DNA of 64,000 nt from positions 22,539-86,538 of the forward strand of contig MNCI01005962.1 in NCBI GenBank assembly GCA_015680685.1, given 5' to 3'. Within the stretch, counting starts at the first letter, position 1. Each line of letters starts with the position of its first letter. The translations under genes and the position numbers were made by a program. This document shows, piece by piece, positions 11,439 through 22,260 of the stretch. The notes beneath the pieces were generated by a model. That model was not told the DNA's origin and ran no database searches. It worked only from the letters and a program-made list of their open reading frames with translations. The DNA comes from Gnetum montanum (taxonomy: Eukaryota; Streptophyta; Gnetopsida; Gnetales; Gnetaceae).

Positions 11439-13440
11439 ATGTCTCTCTCATAAGACTATGATAATGCAACAACTAGTAAGGAAATTCATTCGAGAACCAA
11501 CAAATTATATGATGAAGAAGATCAAGTTTTGAGTACCCAATCTGATGTAGGAGTTTCCTATAAACATAAATGAAGACAACATCATCCCAACTCATGAATG
11601 CATAACCTATTGAGTGATGATGAACCCCTATTGGCCACTACAATCCTAACAAAAATACAAGAGGTTATTCAAATATCCCACAGGAATCATACGGAAAGCC
11701 TTCTACCTAGGCTTGACTTAAAACAACTTTCCTAAGTTTTCAAGAGGATATAATTTAGATTTGCAACATCATCTACAAGCCTTCCATGATGCTTGTGTAT
11801 GGAATAACACTGATAATGGATGGAAAAAACCTAAGCTCTTTCCTATGACACTCATTGGGCAAGCAAAAGTATGATATAGATCCTTAAAACCAAAATCAAT
11901 CTGACATTGGCCAAAAATGGTAGAGCTCTTCAATGAAAGACATCAAACCTATGTGAGAGTGTCAGCCTTGAGGAGACAAATCCAAGAATGGAAACATGTG
12001 CAACATGAACCCTTGGACATGGCCTTAGAAAGATATTATGCATTGTTAAACAACTGCCTAGGCCATGAGTTCTTTGAGGAGAGGCTAATGTACCACATCA
12101 TAGATGGGCTCCGTAATGAAACAAGGGAGACCCTAGGGATGTATGCCCAAGGTCAAATATATGAGCTATGAACCCACCTAAAAGAAGAGCTTATCAAGCA
12201 AGTAGAAAAAGAAGAACGAGAAATGGATAAATGAGAGAATGTTGAGAAATCCCAATGGGACCAAAATCTCACATCAACAAAGGTCCATAATCTAAAAGAG
12301 GAGAAATAAATTCACCTTAAGGAGGTGGAACCATCTTTTCCAATATTACAATCATTGGATGAAATTGAGGCAAAGATCAATAAGATGATGGAATGGATGC
12401 ATAAAAAATACAAAGAATATGCCAAAATTATTGGAGGTAGAGTAATGATGAACCAAGAAGCAGGACAAGATACCCTTAGACAATCAGAAAGAAGGGTTGA
12501 AAAAAATAGGAGCTCAACTACTAATCATACATATCAATGCAACATTTTCCTATACGATCACCCCAAGGGCCAATGTCCAATCTTGTCACATTTACAGGAG
12601 CATTAGGGAAGATTGTTACATCTAGACTTCATACAGAGATACTCTATTCAATCATAGTGGCAACAATCCCAGTCATGGGGGAGGCCACCCTCAAACTGGT
12701 TACAACCTTCATACCATCCAAATCTAAGTGCTTATCAAGTCCAACATTCTATTTCCCCAACTGGGTCAACATCCACTATCTCACCACATTATTATCATTC
12801 TCCCCAATACTATCAACTCATATCCTCTCCAACATAACCACCACCTTGGATACCTTACACTTCTCCTCAACTTCAACATTCTCATCCTTCACCTCCTGCA
12901 TCTCCACCAAGTGTTCCAGAAGGATTTGCATCACAACACCAACCCACGAATGTTACTTGTGTTGCTACTGTCAATAGCAGTGGGAATCCTCCACAACATC
13001 ATAGGCATCCCTTCTTTAGATGTGACTGTAAGAAGGGACAACGCAATTCTGAGCCCACTACACCTTCCAACCCAACACAAGTCCAACACTATGGTGTAGC
13101 TCCCTCCTCAAATCCAATGCCTCATGTTACTTTCTCTGGGCCACCAACCAATACTCCAACAACCATGGGGCCCAATGAATATAACCATTGAGGGAGATAG
13201 ATCGATCCTTGCATACCATCTTACGGTCAAGGGTGCCATAGTGGGTCAGCCACTCATCAATTAACTACATCTTATAAATTGCCCCATTATACTTACTATA
13301 ATCAAGTGTGTGAAGCCCAATGGGGTAAGTATGACTGAGTTCAAACATTTTCAACATGCAAGGATCCCAATTCTTCATTTATTAATCCTAGCCCTGCTCA
13401 ACTATTTAGTTATGGGGGATACCCCCTATTCTAATAACAA
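11439..13440 (+). pseudogene. F gag pseudogene
   Basis: The start at 11439 (MSLS) corresponds to the MSSS/MSTS start of gag in A, B and D. The N-terminal third is poorly kept. The gag core runs about 11760-12171: HHLQAFHDACVW, LFPMTLIGQAK, then the open stretch 11917-12171 with MVELFNERHQTYVR, LDMALERYYALLNNC and IDGLRNETRETLGMYAQGQ. A charged linker with a coiled-coil look follows (12325-12530). A zinc-knuckle remnant sits at 12532-12580 (C..FLYDHPKGQCP, one cysteine lost). The tail to 13440 is rich in Q, P, H and Y. There are several in-frame stops. This domain order is that of Athila gag; nothing after it looks like protease. Confidence 0.8.
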
Positions 13441-14827
13441 GTAAGATTAATAAATATTTTTCATTTTCTTTAATTTTGAAATTTTTGTTTTTCACTTTTT
13501 AACTTATTGTCTTTTTGTCTTTTTATCTTTTTATCTTTTTGTGAGTAATCTCATCTATGAATAAAACACTCATGTGACTCATTGGTTGAGGTATTGTTCT
13601 ATGCTATCAAGTCTCAAGTGACTAATTAATTGGATAGCAATCCCACAACATCCATTCACCCATTCTATTAATAAGAGGTTACACTCTAGGTACAATGATA
13701 TTCCTAATCATTAAAACTTAAAGTAATTTTTGTGTTATTATGCCTAGAACGAAGAAGGATGGACCAAGAGGGAATGGTTAGGGTGCAACATCAAGGGGAC
13801 TTGTGGATTCTCTTTGGTGACATTTGTGGGAGTTATCATGTAGCTTGGTTGTACTAAGATCCTTGTAGATCTAATGAAAAATGGAAGTAAGAGTAATCAA
13901 AAGGCACTCAATCAAGAAAAAATAATGCTATTCTAGGGGGTCCCATTGGAAAGACATGTACCCATGCCTAAAGGTAGGTGACTTCTCTGGATTAAGCATT
14001 CAAAAAAAAGAGTGTGTGCCAAAGCGGCCACACAAAAAGAAAAGAAAAAGAAAAAAAACATGTGTGCTACAAAGAAAAATCACTCCTCCCTTAAACAAAA
14101 TGCCAAGTGATCATACACCTTGTTATTCTGATGCTCTTATGGTTGTCCATCATTGAATGAAGCAATGCGATGTCACTGATCAAAGTAATGGAGTTGGTCC
14201 TAATTTTTGAGTGAAGGGTTAATGATACATTAATGATGCCTTACATTGAGGATTCATTGTGTCCTAAGCTAGTTACCTCATTTCCTGCTCTCTGCAATCC
14301 CTTCTATAATTCGCCACATCTCGCTACCCATGTATTGGTAACTCATGACTTGTGTAGCATTGAATTTATACCTCATCACGATGGTATTTACGTGTGTGTG
14401 TTTTGTGAAATTGGTGTAGATTGCATTTAACCCTTCTAGTGCCTATGGACATATTAAGGTGTGGTTATGCAGGGGCATTATAGTTTGGAACTTGCTTTGG
14501 GAAGGACCCACTTGTGTGACTTTTTTAATTTGTACTTATTGCACACCACCACATCATTTTATGCCCTCTGAGTACTTCATTGTCAAATCTATTCTTTCCT
14601 TTATCATAATTTTATTAAATGTTCCTCTAAACTAGGTCCTTTTATGTGTCACCTAAACAAACCAAGTCTGACATTAAAATTTTAGGGTAACTTCCTCGAA
14701 AAAATTTCTAACTCTAAAATCATACTAAGCAAAGAATTTAACATTTGTTAGAGGAAATGATTAAGGTATGAAATAATTGAACTTCTTTTAATAACCTTAC
14801 TAACAATTAATCTTTGTGTGATTATAG
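13441..14827 (+). other. F noncoding region after gag
   Basis: It is AT-rich with a T-rich simple stretch at 13490-13545 and an A/G-rich stretch near 14025-14060. The block near 13950-13985 carries the AAAGACATG...CCCATGC core shared with A, B and C. The block at about 14430-14530 matches 47150-47240 of C. No protease, RT or integrase signal is seen in any frame. Confidence 0.7.
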
Positions 14828-14977
14828 ATGGCCCCTAAAAGAGGACAACAAGGAGGACCTTCTCAAGGTGCAACTAAACAACCAAGGGAGGGTAGAGGCC
14901 AAGGACCTCATGTAGAACATGTAGAGCAAAAGGCACAATCAATCAGCATCCATCATGGAACTCTTGTTACTGCATAA
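14828..14977 (+). pseudogene. Short basic ORF near the 3' end of F (49 codons)
   Basis: It reads MAPKRGQQGGPSQGATKQPR and continues for another 29 residues to a TAA. It is rich in K, R, Q and G, so basic and probably disordered. Reading continues with interruptions to about 15290. It sits where B carries its third ORF (after pol, before the 3' LTR), so it may be the N-terminal remnant of a similar frame, but no real alignment to the B frame is visible. Function unknown. Confidence 0.3.
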
Positions 14978-15427
14978 TCTATCCAAGCAAAAGGAGGAGA
15001 GGTAAGGGCCCAAGCCTATGAAGAGAAATGACAACTATTTGTGACATGGCATGTCAAGGCCAATCAAGTGTTCCTATAGCTACCATGTCCATGGAAAGTG
15101 CTAAATCCATCAAATATTAGAACATCAGCATGGATGGTTCATAATCTGCAGATAGAAGAGAATAAATGTTAAGCGCTTCTTCAATAGTATAAATCTTAGA
15201 AGCCTGGAGTGTAGAACAAAGGAAAGGAACCATGGAGGAGCCACCACTACTAGGAACCCCATGAGTTCCACAAGTTTTGTCTTTTGTGTCTATGTCGAAA
15301 TTTTTTTTAATTCTCCACTACGGCATGAATAAATTCCTAGTTAGTCAATAATCCCATACCTATGCACTGTGTAATCAATTAAACTTATTCCTCACTCTCT
15401 TTCACCCAAGGACAAGTTATTATTTAG

Positions 15428-15438
15428 TTGTGGGGGCA
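15428..15438 (+). other. F polypurine tract
   Basis: The sequence is ttgtgggggca directly before the LTR start TGATGAGT. It is the expected site for plus-strand DNA priming. The same TTAGTnnnGGGGG shape occurs at the PPT of D and internally in C (46053). Confidence 0.75.
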
Positions 15439-16369
15439 TGATGAGTCATGGTCTGTCAAGTCCTATTATTGGACCCCTATTGTCTGATGGATCCCAATAT
15501 TGGACCCCCAATATCAGGTACATGATATCATGACACAAGCGATATCGGGTACGCAATATCATGGCCTGCCAAGCGATATCGAACATCTGATATCGGGTCC
15601 TATCTCATTGTCTATAAATAAGAGGCAACACACTTGGTTTTGGCATTAGTTATTATTCCCCTACCCAAACTCTTGTAGTTTCTCCTTCTTAGAGTTAGAA
15701 TTATTTCTCAGTGCATGCCCGTAGTATGATGATTGTAATTATATAGCATCCTTTATTCAAGTGTGACATACTTGGACATGCACATGACCAAAAATAAAGA
15801 TCAAGATTACTTCATCATTGCATCATTCACTTAGTTTAATTATTTAATTGTTATTGTTATTTATTACTTTTCTACTTAATATCTCTTCACCCTAAACTCC
15901 TTAAATGCAGACTAGTTACAACTTATCATGAGCATTTAAGTGTGACTACTTGCTATCGCAATAGCGTACCTAGGCCATGCACTTGATAATCCCAGTGGTA
16001 GTCATGCATGAGGTCCAAGATGTGTACATATGATTAAGGACTAGATGCTCATCACACTTAGGCTAGCTTAGATTCTGTCTTCCTATCTCGTATTAGTTAA
16101 CTCTCTCTTCCCTTTCCTCCTAGCTTAATTAAATATTATTTTCCATCACCTCCAAGACTAGCATTAGTTTAGGAACACATCATACACCTCACTCTAGACT
16201 AAACCATACGTGACAAAGTAAATACTAGTCTAGGTGGGAAGACAGTGAACTACGATCAGTGAGTAACTATCTAGATACCACAGCTAGCCCATCTATGGAG
16301 TTTGACTAGATTATGCATGAAATGCTCATATTTTTATGGTTGAGTGTAGGGGTACCTCACCACTCATCA
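15439..16369 (+). repeat. F 3' LTR
   Basis: It is collinear with 10342-11304, at very roughly 10% difference by eye. It retains a good TATA box, tataaata, at 15613-15620, followed by agaggcaac as in D. gatatc boxes lie near 15541 in U3. It ends ACTCATCA. Confidence 0.9.
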
Positions 16370-16374
16370 TATAC
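16370..16374. repeat. Target-site duplication of F, right copy
   Basis: The bases are tatac, paired with tatat at 10337-10341. Confidence 0.7.
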
Positions 16375-17543
16375 CACCTTACATCTTCTTTGATAAGTAT
16401 TCTTAGAAACAACTTAACCTTCCTACCATTTGTTTTATATGTTCTACAAGGTATAGACATTGTGAAAGGTTTGTAGGTGATTCTACAAATCTATGTTATA
16501 ATCTTCTTTGAATTTGACAATATTATTCATATCCATCTACCTAATTCAACTTTCTTTTTGATGCCTACTTAGGATTTGAACAATCTTCCTAATGTTATCC
16601 ATGCTCCCTCCAGCCAATAAAGATTCATCATAGTCCTTTAATTCATGATAATCTTCATCACAGTCATGACTCTTTCTATGTTCTCTTCCAAACCTTTTAT
16701 AATGTACATGATCTCAATAATTGTCTCTATCTATCTCATTATCTTCATCTCTATTTCTATTAGGCTATCTATCCTAGTTTCCTCTATTACCTTTTCTAGG
16801 TAGCCTATATTATTTCCTATCTATGGCATCTCCTCCTAGTCTATGGTCAACTCGTTAGAGCTAGATAGTAAGGATGAAGAAGAAGATGGAGAACTAGAAG
16901 AGCCATGCTAGCTTTTTCTCCTCCTATGACCTCATTAATTGTTTCTTATTTACTTACTATAGGACCTAGACCTATAGGTTCTTTGAGTATTTAATTCTAT
17001 TCCACCTCTTTCTTGGTTTCTTGCTAAGGTGAAGTGTAGCCACAAATTGCCTATTTCATTGATGTTCAAGTTAAATTAATTTTCACGATAGGACCTTTCT
17101 TATTGTTTATTAGTATCCTTCTTTTTTAACTAAGATATTAGCGGGTTGACAATGTGTTTTCCCTTGGGAAATTCATAATAAGTGTTCATATAATGATCTT
17201 TTTTGCATTGGATTTCTATGGCCTTTTATGAATTGGAAATTTTATCAAGGATATTGTATTCATCCATAATAGTTTCCAATCCATTCTTCATCAATGTAAT
17301 GATGAGAATTGATGGAGCTTCCTTGTGAGGTAGTAACAAAATGTTATCTTGAAGATCCCAACTTGTCATTTGTTTATCTTAGTGGAAGACAAAGGTAAAT
17401 TCTAGATAATAGGGATTTGAATGATTGTAAATGGGTTTGAATTAATAGGGCAAATCATCATGACTTTTATGATTGACTCTATCATTACCTCTTACAAAGT
17501 TATTTGTAGTAGGTAGAGAATTAGCCTTATGAGAAGTAGACAT
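16370..17543 (-). pseudogene. Element A gag, N-terminal piece
   Basis: Right of F the gag of A resumes. The stretch 16375-16545 aligns with 55290-55440 of D. Next comes a region of charged, histidine/serine/aspartate-rich sequence (about 16590-16920), as in the variable N-terminal part of the D and B gags. The likely start codon is at 17543 (MSTSHKANS), equal to MSSS in B and D. A short motif LEFTFVFH near 17380 matches the conserved NFTFILH of D. It has multiple stops. Confidence 0.65.
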
Positions 17544-17650
17544 GTTTGATCAATATGTGTATTCTTTCAAAAATATAATATTCTTCAAAGATAGATTATT
17601 AAAATATTATGTAACTTTTTATATAGTATACCTTCCTAAACTATTAATGC

Positions 17651-17670
17651 CATCCCCACAACAACACCAA
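17651..17670 (-). other. Element A primer binding site (tRNA-Asp type, decayed)
   Basis: The minus strand reads TGGTGTTGTTGTGGGGAT next to the LTR boundary. Against TGGCGCCGTTGCCGGGGAT nearly all changes are C to T. This fixes the inner edge of the A 5' LTR. Confidence 0.6.
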
Positions 17671-17671
17671 A

Positions 17672-17832
17672 TGATGAACAGTAAGTATGCCTAATATTCC
17701 ATCATATGATATATAAGTGTCATAGTAGATTATGTCATAATTCATGGATGTTAACATTTAGGAGGTTTTCTGACTTGGACTAGTGGTGGTTATAGGTCAT
17801 ATGGTTTAGTATAAATTCAGGCATATGATTAT
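17672..17832 (-). repeat. Element A 5' LTR stub
   Basis: It starts tgatgaacagtaag and aligns with the start of the solo LTR at 2629-2830, including a deletion. It ends at tatggtttag..gcatatgattat, where B begins. The remaining U3 part of this LTR would lie beyond B but is not found right of 40216. Confidence 0.65.
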
Positions 17833-18736
17833 TGATGAGCGGAGAGGTACCCCTATTCCCAACCATATGAATCACAGAGTGCTCACATGCAATCTAGTTG
17901 AATTCCACAGACTCTATAGTTTCTAGTGCACTAGTCTTCTAGGTAGTGGACCTTGCCCTAAGGTTGTTTGTTGTCTTCCCAATTACACTTGTGATGCACA
18001 TGGTATGGTTAAGTGTAATTGAGGCATATGATTTTTATTATTTTATGTTTTATGTTCTTTGGCACTTAAAAGAGAGACTAATAAAGTATTTTAATAACTA
18101 ATCTAATTTAACTACTTGACTAGTCTCTAACTAGTCCTATCATAAGCATTTGGTCCCACTTTTTTTACACATCTTGAACCCACATATCCATTTCTAGGTT
18201 ACCAAGCACTACACTATTGGGCACACTAAGCAATAACACTATTTGGATTACCAAGCGAATAGGTGTTATGCTCAAAGCAGTTGTACTTGTGTATTTAATC
18301 TATCTAACTTATCTTGCTTAATTAACTTAATTACTAAAAAGAAAATTAAATAAATAAATAAAATCATTAAATGCATGAATAAATATCTAAACTATAAATA
18401 ATGCTACAAGGTTTATCAAGAAGCTCATCTTTATTGTTGTACACATTGTCATGCTTAGGTAGAACAATGCTCAAATAAAGATCTGTATACTCAATGGCTC
18501 CTACTACTAGCATTAGGAAAAATATTCTAACTCTCAAATAGAAAAATTGTAAGAGCTTTGCTACACTATAACTGATTAATGCCATAAATGAAATTGGTGA
18601 GCATGTATATTTATTAGCAAAAATAGTCCCTGTGTTAATGGGGCAATGTTGATGCATGAAATGATGTGTCAACGGGGCCCAGTCAACAAGGCCTAGTCAA
18701 TGAGGCCTCATCAACATGGCCAACCATGATCCATCA
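17833..18736 (-). repeat. B 3' LTR
   Basis: It measures 904 bp and starts TGATGAG and ends CATCA on the plus strand. It contains the family-conserved stretch around 17965-18010 (ttgtttgttgtcttccc, tatggttaagtg). A TATA-like minus-strand signal lies at 18605-18615. Beyond it U3 has four GGCC units at 14-bp spacing. The outer part aligns with 39748-40216 at roughly 10-15% difference by eye. Confidence 0.9.
18668..18723 (-). repeat. U3 array: four 14-bp GTCAAC..GGCC units
   Basis: GGCC starts at 18676, 18690, 18704 and 18718, exactly 14 bp apart. Each is preceded by GTCAA or ATCAA. It lies upstream (in minus sense) of the LTR TATA-like site, where LTR enhancers usually are. The D and F LTRs carry gatatc units there instead. 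Confidence 0.85.
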
Positions 18737-18959
18737 TACCATCATGATTGAATGAAAACTTATCCTTGAGCTTTTTTACAAAATTGGAAAGGTATGGGAT
18801 TATTGATTAATGCAAGACTTAACAAATTAACCTGACAAAATTGAGTGCTCGAGTGTATAAATCAAAACATTACAAAAATTGTGGTATTCATGACACAAAA
18901 TTGAACACTGTGATATGACTCTAAAAAAATTGGATAACATATCCTTTAATGGTGTGAAG
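18737..18959 (-). other. B 3' polypurine tract region and short leader to the LTR
   Basis: The plus-strand sequence right after the LTR (taccatcatgattgaatg) corresponds to tacccccatgactaaat in D. The purine tract of B is broken by two or three changes. No coding sequence. Confidence 0.5.
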
Positions 18960-21820
18960 TTACTTGAGAAGATCAAATAGTCCCAGGTGGTGAAGATTCC
19001 TAAGGCTCAAAAGGACGTTCACCAGCTTTAGGCACGTGTGATGGCTGAGAAGACTATGGTTGTCCTACTACTACTAAACTTCTGGTGGGAGGCAAAAAGC
19101 ATCCAATAATGATTTCATTTTCTTCCTCTTACTTCTAGAATCACTCATGGTCCACGTAGCTTCATCAATTTGGGATGTAATGGGCACATTTCAAGGATAT
19201 GGAATTGTTAGAAATAGCTCCTTGGCATTGATGAACTAGGCATCGAATTACTTGCATTCGATATTGAACAACATGACTATGTTTTGTAGCTCATGGTAAT
19301 CATTCATTCCCTTGGCCAAGTTCTTAACAATTGATTAATGATCAACAAATCATGCCCAAAGAACCGCAAGTTCAGAATTTTCCATCTCAAGCTTTTGCTT
19401 GATGTCCTTATGGTACTTGAACTCAACCTCATATAGTAAGTATGAGTTGGCCACCTACTTTTTAAGTTTAGATCCTGGTTGTCTAATGGTCAACATCACC
19501 AGGTTTACATAGCAAAGATTGATCAATTCAATATACTCCATCATTTCTTCAATTTGTAACTCCTTCAAGCAGATCTCTACTTTGTTATAGTCATTTATTC
19601 CATCAATGATGGGTTGCCACACCTCTCTTCCTTACTGGAGCTAATAGAAGGCCTTATTTAATTTTACCTTAGCCATTTGAATATGCTTCTCATTCACTTC
19701 CTTCTGCAAGCCAACCTAGTCTCTATAGTGATTCTTGACTCTTTCAAATTTGAGAGTCTCATTTTTCCAAGTGGTAATCTCAATGGAGGATTTCTTCTGT
19801 AAGGCTTAAACTCTCTCCATAGACAAATTAAAATTCTTTAAAATTAATTTCCTCAGTTCTATGTTTACCCTAGCAAGATACTCCTACTGTTTATGAATGA
19901 ATTCTTGCATCTGTTATTTTTGTGCATCAACATTACACAAGTAATAATTTTTTGTAGTTAGTGATTCATTTTGTTGGTGCATCTAAACGAAGTTCTTCTG
20001 ACTCAAGTAGGCTTTTGCTTTTTCTATGGATTGGTTGAAGATGACCATCACTGTTTCCTCCTCAACCTTTTTTAATCATTCCAAAAGTTGTTGAGAAGCT
20101 TCATCTCTAGTTATTGCTTGGTTGAGGAGTGCAGGATCAACAAAATGGGCATGCAATTTAGCAACTTCCATAATCAAGTGTTGGTTTTGTGCTTGAGCTA
20201 TTTCAAGTTATCCTTCTAGGATGATGCATTTGCCCTTTGCTTCCAGTAACTTTGATTAGGTTATAGTAATGTTGTTTAAAAAATTGAAAATATCCAGAAT
20301 TAGTTGCCTGGTCCCCACCAATCAATCTAGCAACTCTTCATGCTAGGTTGCACTAAATCTTTTGCTGACTGTGCCTATGAACATCTAAACATATCAACGT
20401 GTAGATATATTTGGTATAGACACTATATATGCATTAAGCACTTCTACAACTTGATCAGAAACTACTTTAGCAGCAGTCTCCTATCCTTGGTGCTACATCA
20501 CCAATATAGTTGGTCCCTCATCCTCCTCCAAGAGCACTAAGAAAGAGGTGACATTCATAGATATTTCTCAAAATAAATGGTGTTGAGATAGAAACATCAT
20601 CATCTCTCGAGCACTTGGATTTGATCTTGTGGGCAATTTTGTTCATTGGGTGAAGAATATCAGTCCACCTCTTTCCATATTGCTAATTGTCTAAGTCACC
20701 TTATTAAGGTGACTCATTCTAGATTGAGATGGATCTCCACCACTCATTCTTGCACATTGCTCCTACTTACACAAGAGTTGTTCTCAGATTTCGTGCAAAT
20801 GCTCAGTGGATAAGTGGGCTTCTAGCTTTATTTCTTGAGTAGGTGGAGGAGGTGATAGCTTTTGCTCCCCTTCTTTAGACATGGTAGGTATCTTTTCCTT
20901 CATCATTTTAGCCCATGAGGCCACAGGAGCATGCTTGATCATGTCATTTACATAGCAGATGATCCCTATCCTTTTACAAAGTTTTTGGATGGGACATGGA
21001 AAAGGCAAGGTTTTCTTCCATGTACATTTTTTAAGAATTTCTTAATTTTTATGTATATCAATCATGGAATATTTGCCAAAAATATCTTGCTTAGAGTGGT
21101 GCATGCTTAGGTGGAAAAAGTGATCACCATGCTAGGCCTCACTCTCAGATTGAGGTGATAGGCTACTATCTTGAAGTATATGTGCTCCATTAGTGTGAGT
21201 ATGTTGAATTCCTTATGGTTGATCCCATAACACTGTTGAGTCCACTTCTTTTTGGCCTTAGTATCAGCCTGCATAGAAAAATTTGCCAGTTGTGTCCCAA
21301 CATTAGGCAACCTAAGCACTTGTGCGATAGCTTTAGCTGAGTAGGACACTTGAATATACTTAATCTTCATTATGGAGCTTGCCCTTCTATTGTTCCAAGA
21401 GAGGTATGTCTCTTTCATGTACCACTCGCCACTAGAAGTGATCATTAGCCACATGGAAGAGGCTTGCAATAGTGTTTTCACCTCTCCTATAACATGCTCT
21501 AAAAATGGATAGAAGTTTAGTTCCTAGGGAACTAAGGGTTGGATATGATGGGGCATGATGATGTTGAGGTAGGCTTGTATTAGTGTGACATCAAGACTTA
21601 GTATTGATCCTGGTGCCTCCCCACATTGTGATTTTTTTGTTGCAACTTCTTCTTTTGAGAATTTTTTGAGAAAATTCCGCTTCGGGTTCTCAAAGGGGTC
21701 TCGTTGCATGGGTTTCCTCTAGTTGATCCTAGGCATGTTCTTGCTGGACCCTTCCAATTCTAGCCATTTCTCCCTTGGTTGAGGGTCCTTCCTCCTACAA
21801 TTGGGATACCTTATCTCCAT
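18960..21820 (-). pseudogene. Third ORF of B after pol (env-like position; plant-transposon-protein-like and coiled coil)
   Basis: A single degraded frame starts at ATG 21820 (MEIRYPNCRRKDPQPREKW). The N-terminal half (21820-20784) includes W/Y-rich segments, LNFYP, GEWYMKETYLSWNN, a YGINHKEFN segment, NLRVRPSMV and then PFPCPIQKLCKRIGI. This pattern resembles the 'putative plant transposon protein' domain found with Athila-type elements, recalled rather than searched. The second half (about 20700-18960) is rich in E, K, Q and L with heptad-like spacing (EAKGKCIILEG, LLNQAITRDEASQQLLE, QKKSSIEITTWKNETLKFE) and looks like a long coiled coil. No signal peptide or membrane segment is evident. 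There are several stops. C, D and F have no such frame. Function unknown. Confidence 0.6.
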
Positions 21821-22185
21821 GTGATAGTTACACTTGGCTAAGTTGTAATTATGGCTAACTTAATCAATTTTAATCATTATTGTATATGTTTTTTAATGCT
21901 AATAAGTCATTCCAGAGGTTCTTGGAAGGGTTAACACTCAAAAATTAATGGTTTCATATCATTGTATTCATTAATCCTTTGTGGAAGTTAGAAAAATTTT
22001 CAAAAAATTTCATCAGAAACCTTAATGTTTGTGGCCCCCACAATTAAGAGCTTACCTCCAATAGTTGTAGGATTAAAGAATTGATGGATTTGGAAAAATG
22101 GTTGGAAAGTTATGGGCTTTGAAAAATTGCAAAAACTCCCCTCGTGTTATGAAGAAAATGTTAAAAAATTGCAAAGTATGTAGTC
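21821..22185 (-). other. B leader of the third ORF with internal polypurine-like site
   Basis: It is noncoding. ggcccccacaattaagagc near 22032-22050 aligns with gacccccatgactaagagc of D (49172-49190), so a purine tract resembling the 3' PPT lies inside both elements. The following about 90 bases also align between B and D, after which B continues with the TATA and GGCC module that D lacks. Confidence 0.55.
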
Positions 22186-22260
22186 GTATATATAGAGATT
22201 TTGACATGTGTTGATGAGGCCTAGTCAACAGGGCCCTTTTGATAAGGCCTCATTGACACA
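22186..22260 (-). promoter_or_regulatory. Internal U3-like module: TATA-like site plus GGCC units at 14-bp spacing
   Basis: gtatatataga lies at 22186-22196 and GGCC at 22218, 22232 and 22246, exactly 14 bp apart. The array shares aggcctagtcaa with the LTR array at 18688-18700. In minus sense the order is array, TATA-like site, then, about 370 bp on, the ATG of the third ORF. This is the layout of the LTR promoter. That it acts as a promoter is inference; a fragment of another LTR is the alternative. Confidence 0.5.

Larger units (their letters stand above)
10342..16369 (+). mobile_element. Element F: gag-only Athila-like element with both LTRs (TR-GAG type)
   Basis: This is a 6.0-kb insertion in the gag of element A. 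It has LTRs (10342-11304 and 15439-16369), a tRNA-Asp-type primer site (11306-11323), one gag pseudogene (about 11439-13440), about 2 kb of noncoding DNA and a polypurine tract directly before the 3' LTR. No protease, RT, RNase H or integrase sequence can be found between gag and the 3' LTR. The element is therefore non-autonomous by structure and must have moved with enzymes supplied in trans. Confidence 0.85.
1..17832 (-). mobile_element. Element A: Athila-like Ty3/gypsy retrotransposon, heavily interrupted, 3' end off-window
   Basis: On the minus strand the order is 5' LTR stub (17672-17832), primer site, gag, protease, RT, RNase H, integrase, then 3' noncoding DNA reaching the left edge. 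Homology to better preserved element D (47757-57349) identifies each domain. Three insertions break it: a LINE at about 1650-4660, a truncated LTR at 9305 to about 10005, and element F at 10342-16369. Element B truncates its 5' LTR. No 3' LTR is inside the window. Every domain has many stops, so it is dead. Continuity through the LINE is inferred: a 3' noncoding block shared with element C lies left of the LINE, and the integrase lies right of it. Confidence 0.8.

Noticed and set aside
12537-13099. Two overlapping open frames of 146 and 123 codons
   Set aside because: They are out-of-frame readings of the Q/P/H/Y-rich gag tail of F; the gag frame explains the sequence.
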